Shown: piece after piece, positions 11,663-23,599 of the stretch
Layout: each line of letters opens with the position of its first letter
Numbering within the stretch: the stretch's first letter is position 1
Assembly: GCA_907165135.1 (NCBI GenBank)
Contig: OU015567.1
Coordinates: forward strand, 15,567,001 to 15,631,000
DNA: 64,000 nucleotides
Reading direction: 5' to 3'
DNA from: Oikopleura dioica
Lineage: Eukaryota; Chordata; Appendicularia; Copelata; Oikopleuridae
The notes under the pieces: generated by a model
Told to the model about the DNA's origin: nothing
Database searches by the model: none
The model's input: only the letters and a program-made list of their open reading frames with translations
Position numbers and translations under genes: made by a program

Positions 11663-14600
11663 ATGGAAGGAAAAATCATCAACGATCGTTACAAGGCGAT
11701 CAGAGAATTGAAGGAGCCCAGAGATGGGAAGATTTACTACGTCGTCGAGGATACCAAAAACGGTAAGAGGGGCGAAATGGGAAGGGACGATTACGTAATG
11801 GTATTCAGACAACGAGTTGAAAATGCTGAAAGGAATTGGGCTCGTCACCGACAAGCAAGAAGAAGACGCGAAATCGGAAGTAGCGCTGCTTCAAAAACTA
11901 GGAATGGGGTTCTTTTTTGATGATGATATAAGAAAAGATAACTTCTCCTCGTTCATCACGATATCCCATAAAGACAACGACTACGTCGTCAAACTGCTAG
12001 ATGATTTCACCTTTACTGGTCCGAAAAATCTGGAGTATCACGCGCTGATCCTGGAATACCTTCCAGGCGGCGATCTGTCCGAGTATTTGAAGGAAAAACT
12101 TCTCAATGGTAACGTTTAGATTGAAAGGGCACTTCCTCACGTAAATTTTAGAGGGAAAAGAAACGGAGGAGCCCTGGGATGAAAACGAAGCTCTTCGAAT
12201 TACAGCTCAACTGGCTGTTGCTCTAGGTATTGTCATTTCGAATCGTATCAATGACTAACACTAACCCTTACTCTTTCTCAGATTACGTCCACAACCAAAA
12301 CGTCGTCCACCGAGATGTCAAGCCGGAAAACGTCCTTCTCTCCGCTGACAAGAAAACTGTAAGCAAATGATTACGTAACGAATTCAATCTAACAATCAAG
12401 GCGAAACTGGCCGATTTCAACATTTCGCGGACCGTCGAATCGACCATCAACACTGGCGTCGCTGGAACCTTCGATTACTACCCTCCTGAAACGATCAGCA
12501 ATCAGGAAAAAGAAAAATTGTCTTTCAGACGAGATATTTGGTCCTATGGAGTCGTCATGCAAATGCTTTGTACTTTCAGGAACAGTTTCTACACTTGCTT
12601 TTGTAATTTTCAACAATCAAATTAAGGGTATAGTTAGGTGTTATGGTAGAAAAACCGACCCCACGATCACCTTTTATAAACTTCTTATTTGAGCCAGAAT
12701 AAGAATCTTCAGGTTGCGGCGATCATTTTGGTACCAAATTCATCGAAATCCGACTTTTTCGGCATACAGGTAGCATGTGAAGTCCCAAAATGAGCACTAC
12801 AAATTTTCTAGCGCCCGGAAAGGTTAATAGTCCAGCCTATCTGGACGCCCCCAATTCCAGACTAAGACTAAGAATAAGGGGCGTACTGGTAGGCTGGTCA
12901 TCCCTTTCCGGGCGCTAGAAAATTTCAACTGCTCATTTTTGGACTTCAAATGGTAGAAAATGCCGAAAACCAATTTGAGTTCGTTTTATTTGCAGTCGCT
13001 TAACGTTTTCGGAACAGCAAAAGTTCCATCATCAGAGCCGAAGTCTTGGAGTTACTTGTAAACCTTCCAAAAACAGACAAACGTACCTCTGATGATGGAA
13101 CTTTTGCTGTTCCGAAAACGTTAAGCCACTGCAAATAAAACGAACTCATTTATCGACGAGATGTCATCATTTATGAAAACCAATTTGTATTTCATGAATT
13201 TGGTACCAAAATGATCGCCGCGACTTAGAGATTCACATTCTTGCTCAAATAAGAAGCAAAAAGGCGATCATGGGGTCGATTTTTCTTCCATAACACCTAG
13301 GTAGAGTGAAAGGCTGTGATAAAAGCGTGATTAAAGATACATCTTTTATATAAGCCATTTCGGAACGGCCTACATATTCCCAGGCCCGAGATTTAAGCCC
13401 CTAAATTGGCCAAATCGACGCATTTACCCTTAAGTTTTGGGTGACCTACGGTTCGTCAGGAAATGCCCCAGAGCTACGGTTCGTCAGGAAAAAATACCCT
13501 CCTGACGAACCGTAGGTCATTTTTGGTCATCTCTAGAACGGTCTCATAGATCTTGTTTTTTGCCCCGTATGGGTCAACAAGAAGAAAAGGTAGGAAAAAT
13601 TTTTCAATCTTACTGCCCCTAACCACGGGGCTTCGCCCCTTAGGTCCTAAGATGCCGGGGTGTAGTCTAGGGTTAGTTAGGGTTACTGAAGGTAACTCAG
13701 ACAGAACTCGGGTGACCTTGTTCTGTCATTTTTCTCCGTGTCCCTAACCCTAACCTTAATTTAACAAGTAGTAACAATCGGGAATCGCTCAGTTTGCGTA
13801 CCAAATAGTATTGGGGATCAAAAATGAGAATTTTCAAAAATAATTTTTTTCAATTTTCAAAGTTTTATTGATTTTCGCTGATTCTTGAGCTCAAAGCGAC
13901 CTTTTCTAACCAGCTCGATTTCTACCTTAGCTACTAGAAAATTAAAAATTTAGTTCAAAAATTGAATTTGGCAAAATTTGTCAAGGCCCTCACGTCTACA
14001 TAGGACGTCATGTGACTATGAGAATAGGATATTCTGATAGAACAGGTCCGAAACCTTGGAGAATGATTAAAATATCATCAAAAATATAAACCTACGCGTT
14101 CTATAAGCGTAATATTCTAAAATAGAGCGGAGGACCTTTGCTCAGGTCTTCCACCAGAAGAGGACCCTCTTCTTGGAAAAAGAGTTTATCCCTTCTCTAG
14201 AAGCGTAGGTTAATATTTTTGATGATTTTTTCTTCAATCCCCAGAGAATCGATGGCACTCTTTCAGAAACTGGTGACCTTACATCACTGTAACCTTACTG
14301 TAAGCTGTGAGAGGCTTGACAAAATTTAATGCATTTTTCAAATCTTCATTTTCCACACCCATTGGAAAACAGAAGAGAACATATGCCGCATATGATATGC
14401 GCTCCGCGCCTGTCTTGTAGAAAACTTTGAAAAATATATGTAAGATTATCAATCAACAAAAACTACAGAAAAATGTTTTCAAAGAAGTCTCCACGTTACC
14501 ACGATACATTTTAGAAATGAACGAACTATGAGAAAAGTCTCCTCGTGACCGCATATCACCTCTCAAACGTGGTTATTAATCGTGTTTCTAGAACGATATC

Positions 14601-15710
14601 CCCTCAACTACGGTTCGTCAGGAAAAAAAAATACCTTCCTGACGAACCGTAGGTAACCGTAAGTTTTCATTTTACTAAACGAGAAACTGTTGTAAGAAAC
14701 CCTTTCGCGACTGGAAATCTTATCCAAACGATCAACAACATCGCCCAAAACATTCGAAATCCAGCTGAAGTCGCTTTTCCTGTCATGGAAAGTCTGATCA
14801 AGCAATGCTTGGTCGTTGAAGTTGGCGAGCGAGTTGAAAGCGTGACTGCTCTGATGAGGCACCCTGTTTTGTGGAGTTTAATTGAACAGCTCAAGAATCG
14901 AATCAAACCGGAAAACCTCGCTTTTGGCCTTAATCGATTAGAGACGAAGGATGTTATCAAGGATCATTTGATTGGGCAATTGCAGAGAATTGTTGCTGAG
15001 AATCAATGTAAAATCTCGAAGCTAACGGTCGAGAATACGAAAATGGCCGATTTTATGTCAACTGCTCGAAAAATGATGGAAGAAGCTGAAAAGAAAATCT
15101 CTAAGCTCTCATCTGAAAACCTTGAAAAGGAAAAGAAGAACTCTGAGCTTCAAGAAAAGGTTCACATTTTGGAGGCGAGTAAGCAAAGTCAAATTTTCGG
15201 AACAGTACTCGATGGATTTGGATTTTACTTTGGCCTTGATTCTAAATATGTACGAGAAGATCACTCTGAAAATGCAGTTCGACAAGTGTTGCGTGTAGTG
15301 AACTCCGGAATGAGACACTTCAATTTGAAGGAATCGGATTAACTCGTTTTTTGATTTTTGATGATTTTTGTTTCGACGCGATTTTCATCCAAAATAAAGT
15401 TTTATTGGCCAAGAAATTTAGAAGTGTCAGAAGCTGGATGGAGAATCCGACATCAAACGAGGGACGAAGACGAAGGCGGCGACGGGCAATTCTGGAAAAT
15501 GTGGCTAACTTGCAACGGTATTGATTGTTGAATTTGAGATTTTTACTTTTAGGAAAACGCGTCGACTTTCAAGCCGACGCGGACGATATTTGCCATCGAG
15601 ATGGGAAGAGCTACAATTCAGCGAAGAAGTTGACGCCAGATTCACAAGGAATGGTAAAACTCGAAGGAGACTATGTTTATGTCCGCTGGAACATTACAGT
15701 TCGACAATAA
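11663..15710 (+). CDS. Protein kinase 2 (DFN family) with 2.1-kb intron
   Basis: Exons by splice signal and phase: 11663-11762, 11809-12108, 12152-12226, 12282-12358, 12401-12579, 14697-15337, 15422-15517, 15553-15710. The kinase domain has NELKMLKGI (lysine), LEYLPGGDL (hinge region), VVHRDVKPENVLL (catalytic loop), KLADFNISR (DFN), YYPPE and DIWSYGV. The C-terminal part has an ERVESVTALM-type helical region, a long coiled coil (about 15000-15190), the FGFYFGLDS...ENAVRQVLR module and the final module GWRIRHQ, KMWLTCNGKRVDFQ, YVRWNIT. TAA is at 15710 with AATAAA at 15723. The intron at 12580 begins GAACAG, not GT, and ends TGTAAG. The intron at about 15338 starts G/ATTAAC and also lacks GT. 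Confidence 0.85.
12635..13301. mobile_element. Nested fold-back element inside kinase 2 intron
   Basis: Outer arms TAGGTGTTATGG... and ...CCATAACACCTA, with further matching blocks GCGATCATTTTGGTACC / GGTACCAAAATGATCGC, form a fold-back of about 670 bp. Two separate hairpins sit inside: 12808-12951 (TTTTCTAGCGCCCGGAAAGG and its partner) and 12971-13152 (GCTTAACGTTTTCGGAACAG and its partner). No coding capacity. Confidence 0.85.
13447..13521. repeat. Family H hairpin (ACCTACGGTTCGTCAGGAAA)
   Basis: ACCTACGGTTCGTCAGGAAA, a second direct copy, then the inverse CCTGACGAACCGTAGGT. Related hairpins occur at 14599-14655 (same intron) and 36659-36707. Confidence 0.8.
13660..13765. repeat. Telomere-like inverted repeat
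   Basis: CTAGGGTTAGTTAGGGTTAC on the left and GTCCCTAACCCTAACC on the right, with GGTAACTCAGACAGAAC / GTTCTGTC inside: a short fold-back carrying TTAGGG motifs within the kinase 2 intron. Confidence 0.6.
14078..14235. repeat. Inverted repeat in kinase 2 intron
   Basis: ATCATCAAAAATATAAACCT + ACGCGTTCTA on the left pairs with CTAGAAGCGTAGGTTAATAT + TTTTGATGAT on the right. The centre holds GAGGACC/GGACCCTC blocks. Confidence 0.65.
14599..14655. repeat. Family H hairpin, second copy
   Basis: CTACGGTTCGTCAGGAAAA, a short A-rich loop and CCTTCCTGACGAACCGTAGG. It lies about 40 bp before the 3' end of the kinase 2 intron. Confidence 0.8.
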
Positions 15711-16577
15711 TTCTGTATAAATAATAAAAGAAGAATTAAAAAAACAGGTGGAGCAATTTACTGCATTTATTCGATTATCGTATTCTCGGCATCTCTTGAA
15801 CATTGAGAAAAAGTTTTTCTGCAGTTCAAAAAAGCGTCTTCCAATGCTTTATCAATAAATGCGCCTTGGTGATGTGTCGATAAGCAGTTTGGGAGTGGAT
15901 GTCTCATTTGAGGAAAAAAGGGGCCCTTTTTTGGAGACATGGAAGAAACTATGTAAAATCATGTTTTCGAACTTGAAACAGTCGTTTTCGTGGAAGAACA
16001 TCAATATTTACGCACTGATTCGATCCCCATCGGAGACTTTTGTTTTGTTGCCAATATTGATTTGCTTTCATTCAGTCTCGGTTACAGGTTTTTCCATCAA
16101 AAATTCTCAATATAAAATTTAGAAATATCAATTTTATAAAAAAAGTCCTTCAAATTTTAAAAATAAAAAAAATTTCAATAAAAATCATCAATAATCAAAG
16201 CTCCTATTGCTAAATAATTCAACAAAAAAGGGTTCTTTTAATCAATTCGCGGTCGAAAAAAATACAAAAAATCGTACTCGCCTGGCCGGGCGGCTGAAAG
16301 AGAGGAGAACCGGGCGAGGGAGGATGCGGCGATTAAATTTTGATAAGGTGTGTTGAGAATTCGGAGTGTTCTAAAGGAGCAGAAGCATTTTTTGGACGAA
16401 ATAAGCTGCGGGATCGATACCTCCGCTATTCGGCTCCGTCTCCGCGCGCTCCTCTATTTTCCTTCTTTCTTTTTTCTATCTCGCTCCTGATCACCGAAAA
16501 CAGCTACGGGACTTTCTATTCCGATTTCTTGCAAAGATTTTCAAAAGAGAAAAAAGAAGAAGAGAAAGAGGGATTAA
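15711..16577. other. No gene supported
   Basis: AT-rich downstream region of kinase 2. An 87-codon frame at 15859-16122 lacks splice context and domain signals. Confidence 0.4.
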
Positions 16578-17287
16578 ATGAACATCATCGCCAATTCGAG
16601 CTTCAATTCAGACGAGACAAATGTTGGAAGCTCGGGCGAAGTAGATTTTCAAGAAACAGATCAGGGATGGATTGAAATCCTTCTTTTTCGCCCAAAATTT
16701 TTGATTCAAAACGGATTTCACGCGCTTTTTACAATCAGAATCGCCTAAGAAGAGGATGTTTTCTGGAACCGACAAAAATTTCGACAACTTCTGCGTGGAC
16801 GGCTACTCGGCTTCTGATGGGCCGGTTTGCCGAAGCCAGGTTTCTGATTGGTTAAAAATTTCCGAGCAAAATTTGTCGTAATTTTTGTCGATTCCAGACA
16901 CTTCACCCTAAAAAAGCGGGAAAAATGAGATTTTTAGTTTAATTTTTGACTAAAAAAGGGTCAAAAATGACCAAAATCGGACAAAATTCCACTGTTTTGA
17001 GACTTTTAATTAAAATAGAATTTTATTTATTTAATTCAAAAAACACATTTTTGAGCTTAAATTATAGAAATTTATTTATTTATTTTAATTAGAAATTTAT
17101 AAATAAACTTTTGAGTAGCTTAAAATAATAAAATAATGGTCTATCTTTGTTTGACCTTGGAATTAAAAGATCACGATTACAGGTGATCCGCTTTGTTCCT
17201 CTGGGAAAGCAGCAGATGATCTCCACGGGGGGTCAATTGCGAATGCCTGGAATTGCCTCTCAAAAGTATCGATTGGTTAGGTCTTAA
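16578..17287 (+). CDS. Putative two-exon gene around a family A MITE
   Basis: A start-like exon begins at ATG 16578 (MNIIANSSFNSDETNVG..., acidic and serine-rich). The frame stays open for 56 codons. A second exon follows a good acceptor (GATTACAG) at 17183 and reads about 34 residues (VIRFVPLGKQQM..., ending YRLVRS) to TAA 17285-17287. A family A MITE (16754-16908) lies between them. No GT donor in the right phase is obvious after the first exon; a GA donor after residue 33 would fit. The link between the two exons is a guess. Confidence 0.3.
16754..16908. mobile_element. Family A MITE
   Basis: TCTGGAACCGACAAAAATTT ... TGCGTGG.CGGCTACTCGGC ... CTGATTGGTTAAAAATTTCC ... AATTTGTCG ... TCGATTCCAGACA. 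Inverted ends and both ATTGG boxes are present. Confidence 0.85.
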
Positions 17288-17975
17288 CTAGCAGATCCAA
17301 TTTTCGCCGAATGAAATTATTGACAAGACGAATTACCATGGAGTTGAGCTCAAAAGGGAGATCGAGAATCTGAGCTACTGAAAAATGCACTGAGTTTTTC
17401 AGTAGCTCATTCTGAGCGCGCCTTATTTGGGGGAGAAGCCGCGCAATTCATTGTCGGCTCTCTCATTGGCTCGGACTTTCCAGATTCTGTTCTTCAGAAT
17501 CTCGAGATTTTTCTAAGCCGCCTAGCAAGCGTTCAAGAAATTTTCTAGACTTCCCCGACACTGATTTGCGCGGGATAGGGGGAAGGGGAGCAAGGGCTTT
17601 CTCCCCAAAGAGTTAAACTTCATGGTAGGACATGACAAGCTCAGAAGGACCATAATTAGAGCAAAGAAAAAAACATGTTTTAGAGCTCTTATTTATTAGC
17701 AAATACGCTTTGGGTGGGAAAAAGAGGGATAAAACTACATGTAGGTTTGCTTTGATTTCGCTAAGTTTGTTAGTGGGCTAGTCTTGCAATAAACTTTTTC
17801 CCGCTTCTAGTTGTTAAGCAAGAATCCATTTTTTCGAGCAACAATTATTACTAAATAAAGCTGGGTTACGCTAGAATTACACTTGAATCTGGTGATTTTT
17901 TTGACTAAGAAATCGATGACAGAAACCTTATTTTCTTGCTTTTTTCAAACCCTGTTTATATTTATTGCGACATAA
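16909..17975. other. AT-rich, no further gene seen outside 17183-17287
   Basis: Apart from the candidate exon at 17183-17287, only A/T tracts and a GC-richer patch (17400-17600) without a convincing frame. Confidence 0.35.
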
Positions 17976-18103
17976 AAATGCCGACAAATTTTGCGTGGGC
18001 GGCTGATTTCGCTGCTGATTGGCCGGTTGGCTGTGTACAGGGTTCTGATAGGCTGAAAATTTGCATTAAAATTTCTTTCAATTTGTCGCCATTTTTGTCG
18101 CTT
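17976..18103. mobile_element. Family A MITE, diverged
   Basis: GCCGACAAATTTTGCGTGGG, then TGCTGATTGGCCGGTTGGC, a degenerate second box (CTGATAGGCTGAAAATTTGC) and AATTTGTCGCCATTTTTGTC. The outer GTGTCTGG ends are lost. Confidence 0.7.
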
Positions 18104-19757
18104 TGCGCCTATTTTCGGCTCGAAAGTAGACATTAGCGACGTTTTTTGCTGCAAAAATGCGATAATTGAAGATTCACACGTAGAATTCGTCGAATCGCAT
18201 AAATTAAAAATAAAGCTCAATAATTATCCTCACGTTTTTTGCCCCATTTTGTCTAATTTTTTCTCCAATTAATTCTTTTTTCGCTATATTTTCTTGTTTT
18301 CTTACATGTGTTCAGAAGCACCTGCTTCTTTTTCGTCCCAACTGTAGTTTTTTTTCTTCTTGTTTTTGGTCCACACTCAATTTTACTTCAAATCGTGAGT
18401 TGAAAACAGAGTCATATTAAATTAATTTAGCGACAATTTCGAATAAGCTTTGTTTTTGCCTCTTTTTCGAGCAATTAAATGCTCGTTTTTGTCGAAAATA
18501 AAAACTGACAAAAGAATTAATTAATTGGATCTTGATTAGATGTTTCTTTCCGCGGCGGGAGTTCACTTTTAGCGATTTTTTTGATTATTTTTGTTGTTGT
18601 TCTCCTCCTTGATTTCAATCCGAAAAAAGAACGTTTCTCTTTCAATTTGGAAACAAACCGGCTATCAGAAGATTGATTCGACCGTTGATAACAGAATGAC
18701 AGTAAGGGTAAATTAAAAGAATATTTTTTTTAACTTCAAAACTATGAAAATTAATCAAGAAAAATATTTTTTTTTATAAAATTTGGCGCAAAATTATTAT
18801 TTTGAAGGAAAGATTCCATAAATCTGGATTTTTCTTTTGAAGTTTTTATAGTGACACCCTTATTTTATTTTATAAATTGGAAATTTTGGCCTTCTTCTTT
18901 TTTCTTTGAAGATCGAAATTTTCTATTTGAAAAACATTTTTAATAAAATTTCACTGAAAAAATAACTCGCGACTTATTCCTTGGTAAAATGTTTCTGAGA
19001 AAGTGAATACTGTAATTGACGAATTCCAGCGCTTGGAAATCCGTGTAAATTACCGATTTGTGATGCAGTACTTGGGATGACAGTAATCAGTGTTCACATT
19101 TCCAAATGTGTCCAACTTCCAAAAATACGACACATTTCTTTCCCGAAGCTCCAGTTTTAGCTGTTAGAAAATAGACCTTCTGACCTGAAAATTATTTTCA
19201 AAATAGAAAATTTTAAGCTTTCTTATTTTTATCTTTATATTTTCCGTCTTGTTGAAAACGTTTTCACAGAAAAAGAAGTAAAAATATCATGAATAATTAA
19301 TAAAGTGATACCCTTACTTTGTGTTTTTGTAAAAGTGGCTATTTGAGCAAAATTAAGACAATTTTGACCAAAAATTTTGTAAATAATATCTTCAAAATTT
19401 GAAATTTCGGCTTACATAAAAACTAGATTGATCTTTAAAGAGACATAATAAGGGTGTCTCCTCGCTATTTTCTTTGGAAAATTGTGTTGTTTCTTCAGTT
19501 AAGAACCTTTTTTATGGTTTCTACTTAGTAAAAATTTTCTTATTAATGATTCTAGCTCATTAAAATTGAACTCAAAACATAATTAAATAAAAATAAACAG
19601 TTCTGATTTTTAATTACGATATCCACCTTCGCCAATTATGCATTTATTTTGCAATCAGCGCTCAAAAGCTTATTCAAAAACATCCTGCTTATTTGACTAT
19701 CATCAAAAACGAGCGAAAAGAAACACACAATAAAAGCTAATCGTATCAGAGTAAGAC
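18104..19757. other. No gene; scattered family B motifs
   Basis: GTGACACCCTTATTTTA near 18850, GTGATACCCTTACTTTG near 19308 and ATAAGGGTGTCTCC near 19449 are the family B terminal motif in both orientations. The rest is AT-rich. Confidence 0.45.
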
Positions 19758-19913
19758 AAGCATGTTAAGATCCTGCTGCCAGTGTTCTTATTCTTCTTAC
19801 TGTCGTTTTTCGTCGCGTTGGTGGCGGCGATCTACAGATTGGTTTATACGATGATTATCAAGTTCAGACTCACGCAGAGGTTCAGACGGTCTGCCAGACA
19901 TAATTTCAGGTAA
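19758..19913 (+). CDS. Putative C-terminal transmembrane exon
   Basis: Open from about 19758 (acceptor-like AG just upstream) to TAA 19911-19913. The translation has one strong membrane helix (ILLPVFLFFLLSFFVALVAA) followed by a basic tail rich in R (TQRFRRSARHNFR), as expected for a type I-like anchor with a cytosolic end. No in-frame start precedes the helix, so earlier exons must exist. A GTAAAC overlaps the stop, so splicing onward is also possible. Confidence 0.45.
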   Translation, partial: KHVKILLPVFLFFLLSFFVALVAAIYRLVYTMIIKFRLTQRFRRSARHNFR

Positions 19914-19939
19914 ACTTTATTCTATCTCTGGCCCCGTTA

Positions 19940-20050
19940 TGAGGGCTAACCCTAACCCTAACCCCAAAATATGGACCACTGATTGGCCAGTAGGGCGAAT
20001 ACGGGCTTCTGATTGGTTAAAAATTTTTAAGAAAATTTGTCGCTAAGCGT
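19940..20050. repeat. Telomere-like tract plus partial family A element
   Basis: GCTAACCCTAACCCTAACCC at 19945, followed directly by a truncated family A core (CTGATTGGCCAGTAGGGCGA ... CTGATTGGTTAAAAATTTTT ... AAAATTTGTCGC). Confidence 0.6.
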
Positions 20051-20229
20051 TTTTCGCTTCCTAACACAAGCCTGGTCTTAAGGGTATGGTACTTATTAAT
20101 TTTGAATCAAGGATTTTGGATTGATATCTTTAATATTATCAGGTATATTTTGAGAAGAATTGAATAAATGATTAATTGCCTGTTGAAGATTTTGTTTTGT
20201 CAGATCTAATAATCAACTGTAATACTGGA

Positions 20230-20898
20230 TTAAGGGGGTGGTGGTCGAGAATATTTTTTTCGACTTTTTGAAATTTTGATTTTATTTTTGAATTCCTCGA
20301 TAAAAAAAGAATATTTTTGGTTCCTACCATTTTTTGATTGGATCAACTTTTCTTTAGAAAATATCGATTTTAAGTCGGGAATTCACGATTTTACGAAACT
20401 TTGAAATTTGATTTTCTGTACCAAAACCGATATTAACATGATTTTTGCTGCGAGATATTGTTAAAATAAATGATTTTACTCAAAAAAGGGCAATAATTGA
20501 CAATACTTGTAATTTTTTTGAAAATTTAAGTTCAAATTGGGTGAAAAATGACGATTTTTAAGAAAACAATTTTTTTAAATCAGCTTCTTTGACCTCAAAA
20601 TGTAAAAGAACATTTCTGAAACTATTTTGCCAACACGCCAAAGGGTCTGAACTATCTTCACAATAAATTTAATTTCGAAAAAAATTTAAGGGTTTCCTCA
20701 CAATTTTGTCAAGAGATAGGTCCACTTTAGAAGCATAATTTGAGCGTTTTCCGAAATTTTTTTTTTTTAAAACTAAGTCGCCAACATAATTTGAACCCTT
20801 TTAAACCTATTTTCGTTGAGAACAGAAAAATTTTTTTTTGAAAAATTTTGATTTAATTTTGTTGAAAAAAATCCGATTCTCGACCACCACCCCCTTAA
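20230..20898. mobile_element. TTAA-flanked fold-back element (GGGGGTGGTGGTCGAGAA ends)
   Basis: Begins TTAAGGGGGTGGTGGTCGAG and ends with the exact inverse CTCGACCACCACCCCCTTAA. Length is 669 bp with no coding capacity. TTAA at both ends is the duplication typical of piggyBac-type transposition, which suggests a non-autonomous relative. Confidence 0.8.
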
Positions 20899-21896
20899 GT
20901 AATAGAATTTATGCAACAATTTTGATGCGTTAGAAATTGTATTGCTAGTCATAATGAAAAAGATGTTCATTTTTATATATCGAATAATAATCCAAGTGAC
21001 TGTACTTTTTTGCTCATAAAACATGAAGTGACATGTATTTTAGCTGTTTTGTCAATTTATTTTTTCATAAGACAAACGTTTTTCAACAAGTTAATTTTCA
21101 AAAAGAATGTTTTTAAAAAGGACTCGCCGTGTTTTGAGAGGAAGTTTATCTTGGTCTACTGGCATCATCTATTTATTTTTTTGCTTACTTTCGGTCATTT
21201 TCCTTTTTTGCGATAGAGTTTCTTTTGAATAAGTTATGAATCAGCTGGAGCATATGCAGTAGCTCTCATTCTCTCTCTCGAGGCCACTTGCGACGGGTAG
21301 TGTTTAGGGGACCGCTCAGAATGTCTAAATTCTAGCGTAAAAGCGCGCTACAGCTATTGAAAGCAAAGCTCGTTAATTGCCATCTCGTTCAGTCAAAAAG
21401 AGGGCCACGGTTTCTCTTTCGCTCAAAATCACGGGCACTTGGACTGGCTCTTCTTTTTCGAAGGAACAGTTGCTATTTTGAGGCGATTTTAGAGAGCGAT
21501 TGTTTCGAAAAGAAACATCTGCTTTTCGCCGGAAAAAAAACTAAGTGACGGCGAAAAAGTTCAAATTCTAAAGAAAACATTCAGTGGTGATACCCTTATT
21601 TTTCTGAATCAAAAGAAAGATCGAAATCAAATCATATTATTTTGCGGCTTAAAATTTAAAATTTCCAAAATTTTTTGTCGAAATTGAAAAATTAAGAAGC
21701 AACATTTTCAAAGCGACAAAATAGTTGTTGCAAATCGAATTTTTGCGGCAATTTTTTAGAAAAAATTATCGAAATTTCGGACTTGAGTTTTCAAAAAAGT
21801 AGCTTTTGGTTGGATCTTTCTTTGACGAAGAAAATGAAGGGCGTCACTAAGTTAAATTCTTGAGAAAAGAATCTTCGCAAAATCTTATTTTCAAAC
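20899..21896. other. No gene firmly supported
   Basis: A GC-richer patch at 21240-21550 has a 63-codon frame (+) without clear splice signals. GTGATACCCTTATTTTT (family B motif) at 21586. Confidence 0.35.
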
Positions 21897-22368
21897 CTAT
21901 TTTTCAGACCGATTTGACCCTATTTTTCCCCGTAAATAATTAACAAAAAACCTCCAGTCTGAAAAAGAAAAACATCATTTTCGATCCCCAGAGAGAAAAT
22001 TAAATGCGATCGAGATTCGATTCGATTCGATTCTGGGAACGTTCTTTTGGGTTTGGCTCATTAGCTCACCACAGAGTTCGTCCAACTGTTTCAAAGCCAT
22101 TAACCCGGTCCCGCGAGGCAATCGCATTAACGCTTCTGTGCAACGGTTAAGCAACAAAAACCAATTTTCTCCTTTTTTCAGAAGCGATGGAAACTCGGCC
22201 CCGCCTTATCCATTTATGGAAGAACCGCCATCTTACATTTCCTTGTTTCCTGCTTCCTGTCCACAGGTAAGACCAGCTCTTTGGCTTGGGGTTATTAACT
22301 GATGACGCAAATAACTGATGAAGCAATAAGACCTGATTAAGCAATTTTAAACCTGTCCTTGGGGACAT
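21897..22368 (-). CDS. Three-exon small protein, probably secreted
   Basis: Exon 1 is 22368-22237 (ATG at 22368), exon 2 is 22193-22070 and exon 3 is 21958-21897 (TAG). Reading phase agrees at both joins. The introns are GTAAGA...CCGAG (43 bp) and GTGAGC...TTTTTCAG (111 bp). The 105-residue product starts MSPRTGLKLLNQVLLLHQLF, a possible signal segment, then has a W/K-rich middle and a helical NRCTEALMRLPRGTGLMALK stretch. No family recognised. The first intron's acceptor is weak, so exon 1 is the least certain part. Confidence 0.5.
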
Positions 22369-22455
22369 ATAGATTTGAATGTTTCTAACTCTGAATTATA
22401 ATTTACAACTAAATAGACTTTTATTAAAAAAATAAAGATTAGCCGCTTGCGGCTA

Positions 22456-22684
22456 GGTGGTGTCAGGAACCGACAAAAAGTCGACAAATTTGCGTGGGCG
22501 GCTATTCGGCTGCTGATTGGCCGGTTCGCCGAATCCAGGCTTCTGATTGGTTGAAAAATTCTACGCGAAATTTGTTTTCTACAACCAATCAGACGCTTGG
22601 ATTCGGCGAACCGGCCAATAAGCAGCCGAATAGCCGCCAGCGGAAAATTTGTCGAAATTATTTTTCGGTTCCAGACACCACCCC
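22456..22684. mobile_element. Family A MITE, doubled
   Basis: GGTGTCAGGAACCGACAAAA ... TTCCAGACACCACC ends. The interior contains the ATTGG pair core twice in opposite orientations (22497-22560 and 22580-22640), so the whole 229 bp folds back nearly perfectly. Confidence 0.85.
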
Positions 22685-23181
22685 TTTTTTAATGAACTAT
22701 TTTGTTTATTTTTTATATTGATGTGTATTCAAATATGTTTTAATAAATAAAAATTTTTTTATAACGGAAAGAGGTTTTTTTATAAAAGAAAATCGATGAT
22801 CTCCGCGGTATTAAATATTTTCGGACAAAAAGCCGCGCGCGGCTTCTCTTAAATGAAGATTTCTAAAGCTGCTTTTATCGTGTTTCTTCGAGTCCCTTGA
22901 AGAACATAGATGTCATTTAGACAGAATTAGACAGTTAAAAGGATGAGTAGCGATAAATCTTCGAGGTAGGCAATTTGGGACTCGAGATAAGCCTTTTGTC
23001 TCAAAAGTTCTGAAGAGACGTTTTTTAGAAAGCTTCGGCCGCGGTTCAACCCGGTCGGCTAAGAAAAACAGGCGTTAATTTTGAGAATCGAAAAATTGAA
23101 AAATTGGAAAATTGAAAAATTGCGCGTTTCAAAATTTTTAAAATCGAATTGATCTTTCGGAAGGTGTCCGTCCGCGCCGAT

Positions 23182-23456
23182 GTCAAATGTCAAGAGCAAA
23201 AGAGTTTTGAGTCGAGTGGCAGTTTCCAGTTGCCGGAGCCACACTTTTCTCAATTTGATTGAGTGAGCAGATCAAATTTATCGAATTTGGCTCAGCCGCC
23301 GCCCAATTTGCCGGAAACCGCTCCTCCACGGATCTCGCTACTTTCGAAAGCGAATGTTCAATTTTCGAGGGAGATAGATTTGATCGAAGAAAACGCAAGT
23401 GTGTCGCGTTGTTCCGAGAAAATTTATAAGATTCTGAATTCCAAAAAAGATCTCCA
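23182..23456 (+). CDS. Candidate coding exon(s), frame uncertain
   Basis: A GC-richer island is open in several frames on both strands. The best plus reading ends at a GTAATT donor at 23457 and contains LAQPPPNLPETAPPRISLL. An ATG at 23182 opens a short leader (MSNVKSKRVLSRVAVSS) in the other frame. A minus-strand frame also stays open across 23183-23521. I cannot choose between them by eye. Confidence 0.25.
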
Positions 23457-23599
23457 AGTAATTTGTTCGAATTATTTTTAAATTGCCCACCAGGTGGCGC
23501 TTTTTGTATAAAACCGATCAATCAAATCATGAATAGGAGTATTTTCTATTAAAAGTGGATTCAGACTGTAAAAGACCTTGTAATATTGCGGCTATTCTC

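Noticed and set aside
20773-21216. Frames of 83 and 68 codons around 21 kb
   Set aside because: Very A/T-rich, Phe/Ile/Lys-dominated translations overlapping the end of the TTAA fold-back; no splice sites.
22494-22721. 75-codon frame, and related 66-95 codon frames at 4026, 47479-47741 and 17936
   Set aside because: All share the AADWPV/GGYSAADW translation of the family A MITE core, which is a repeat and not a protein.
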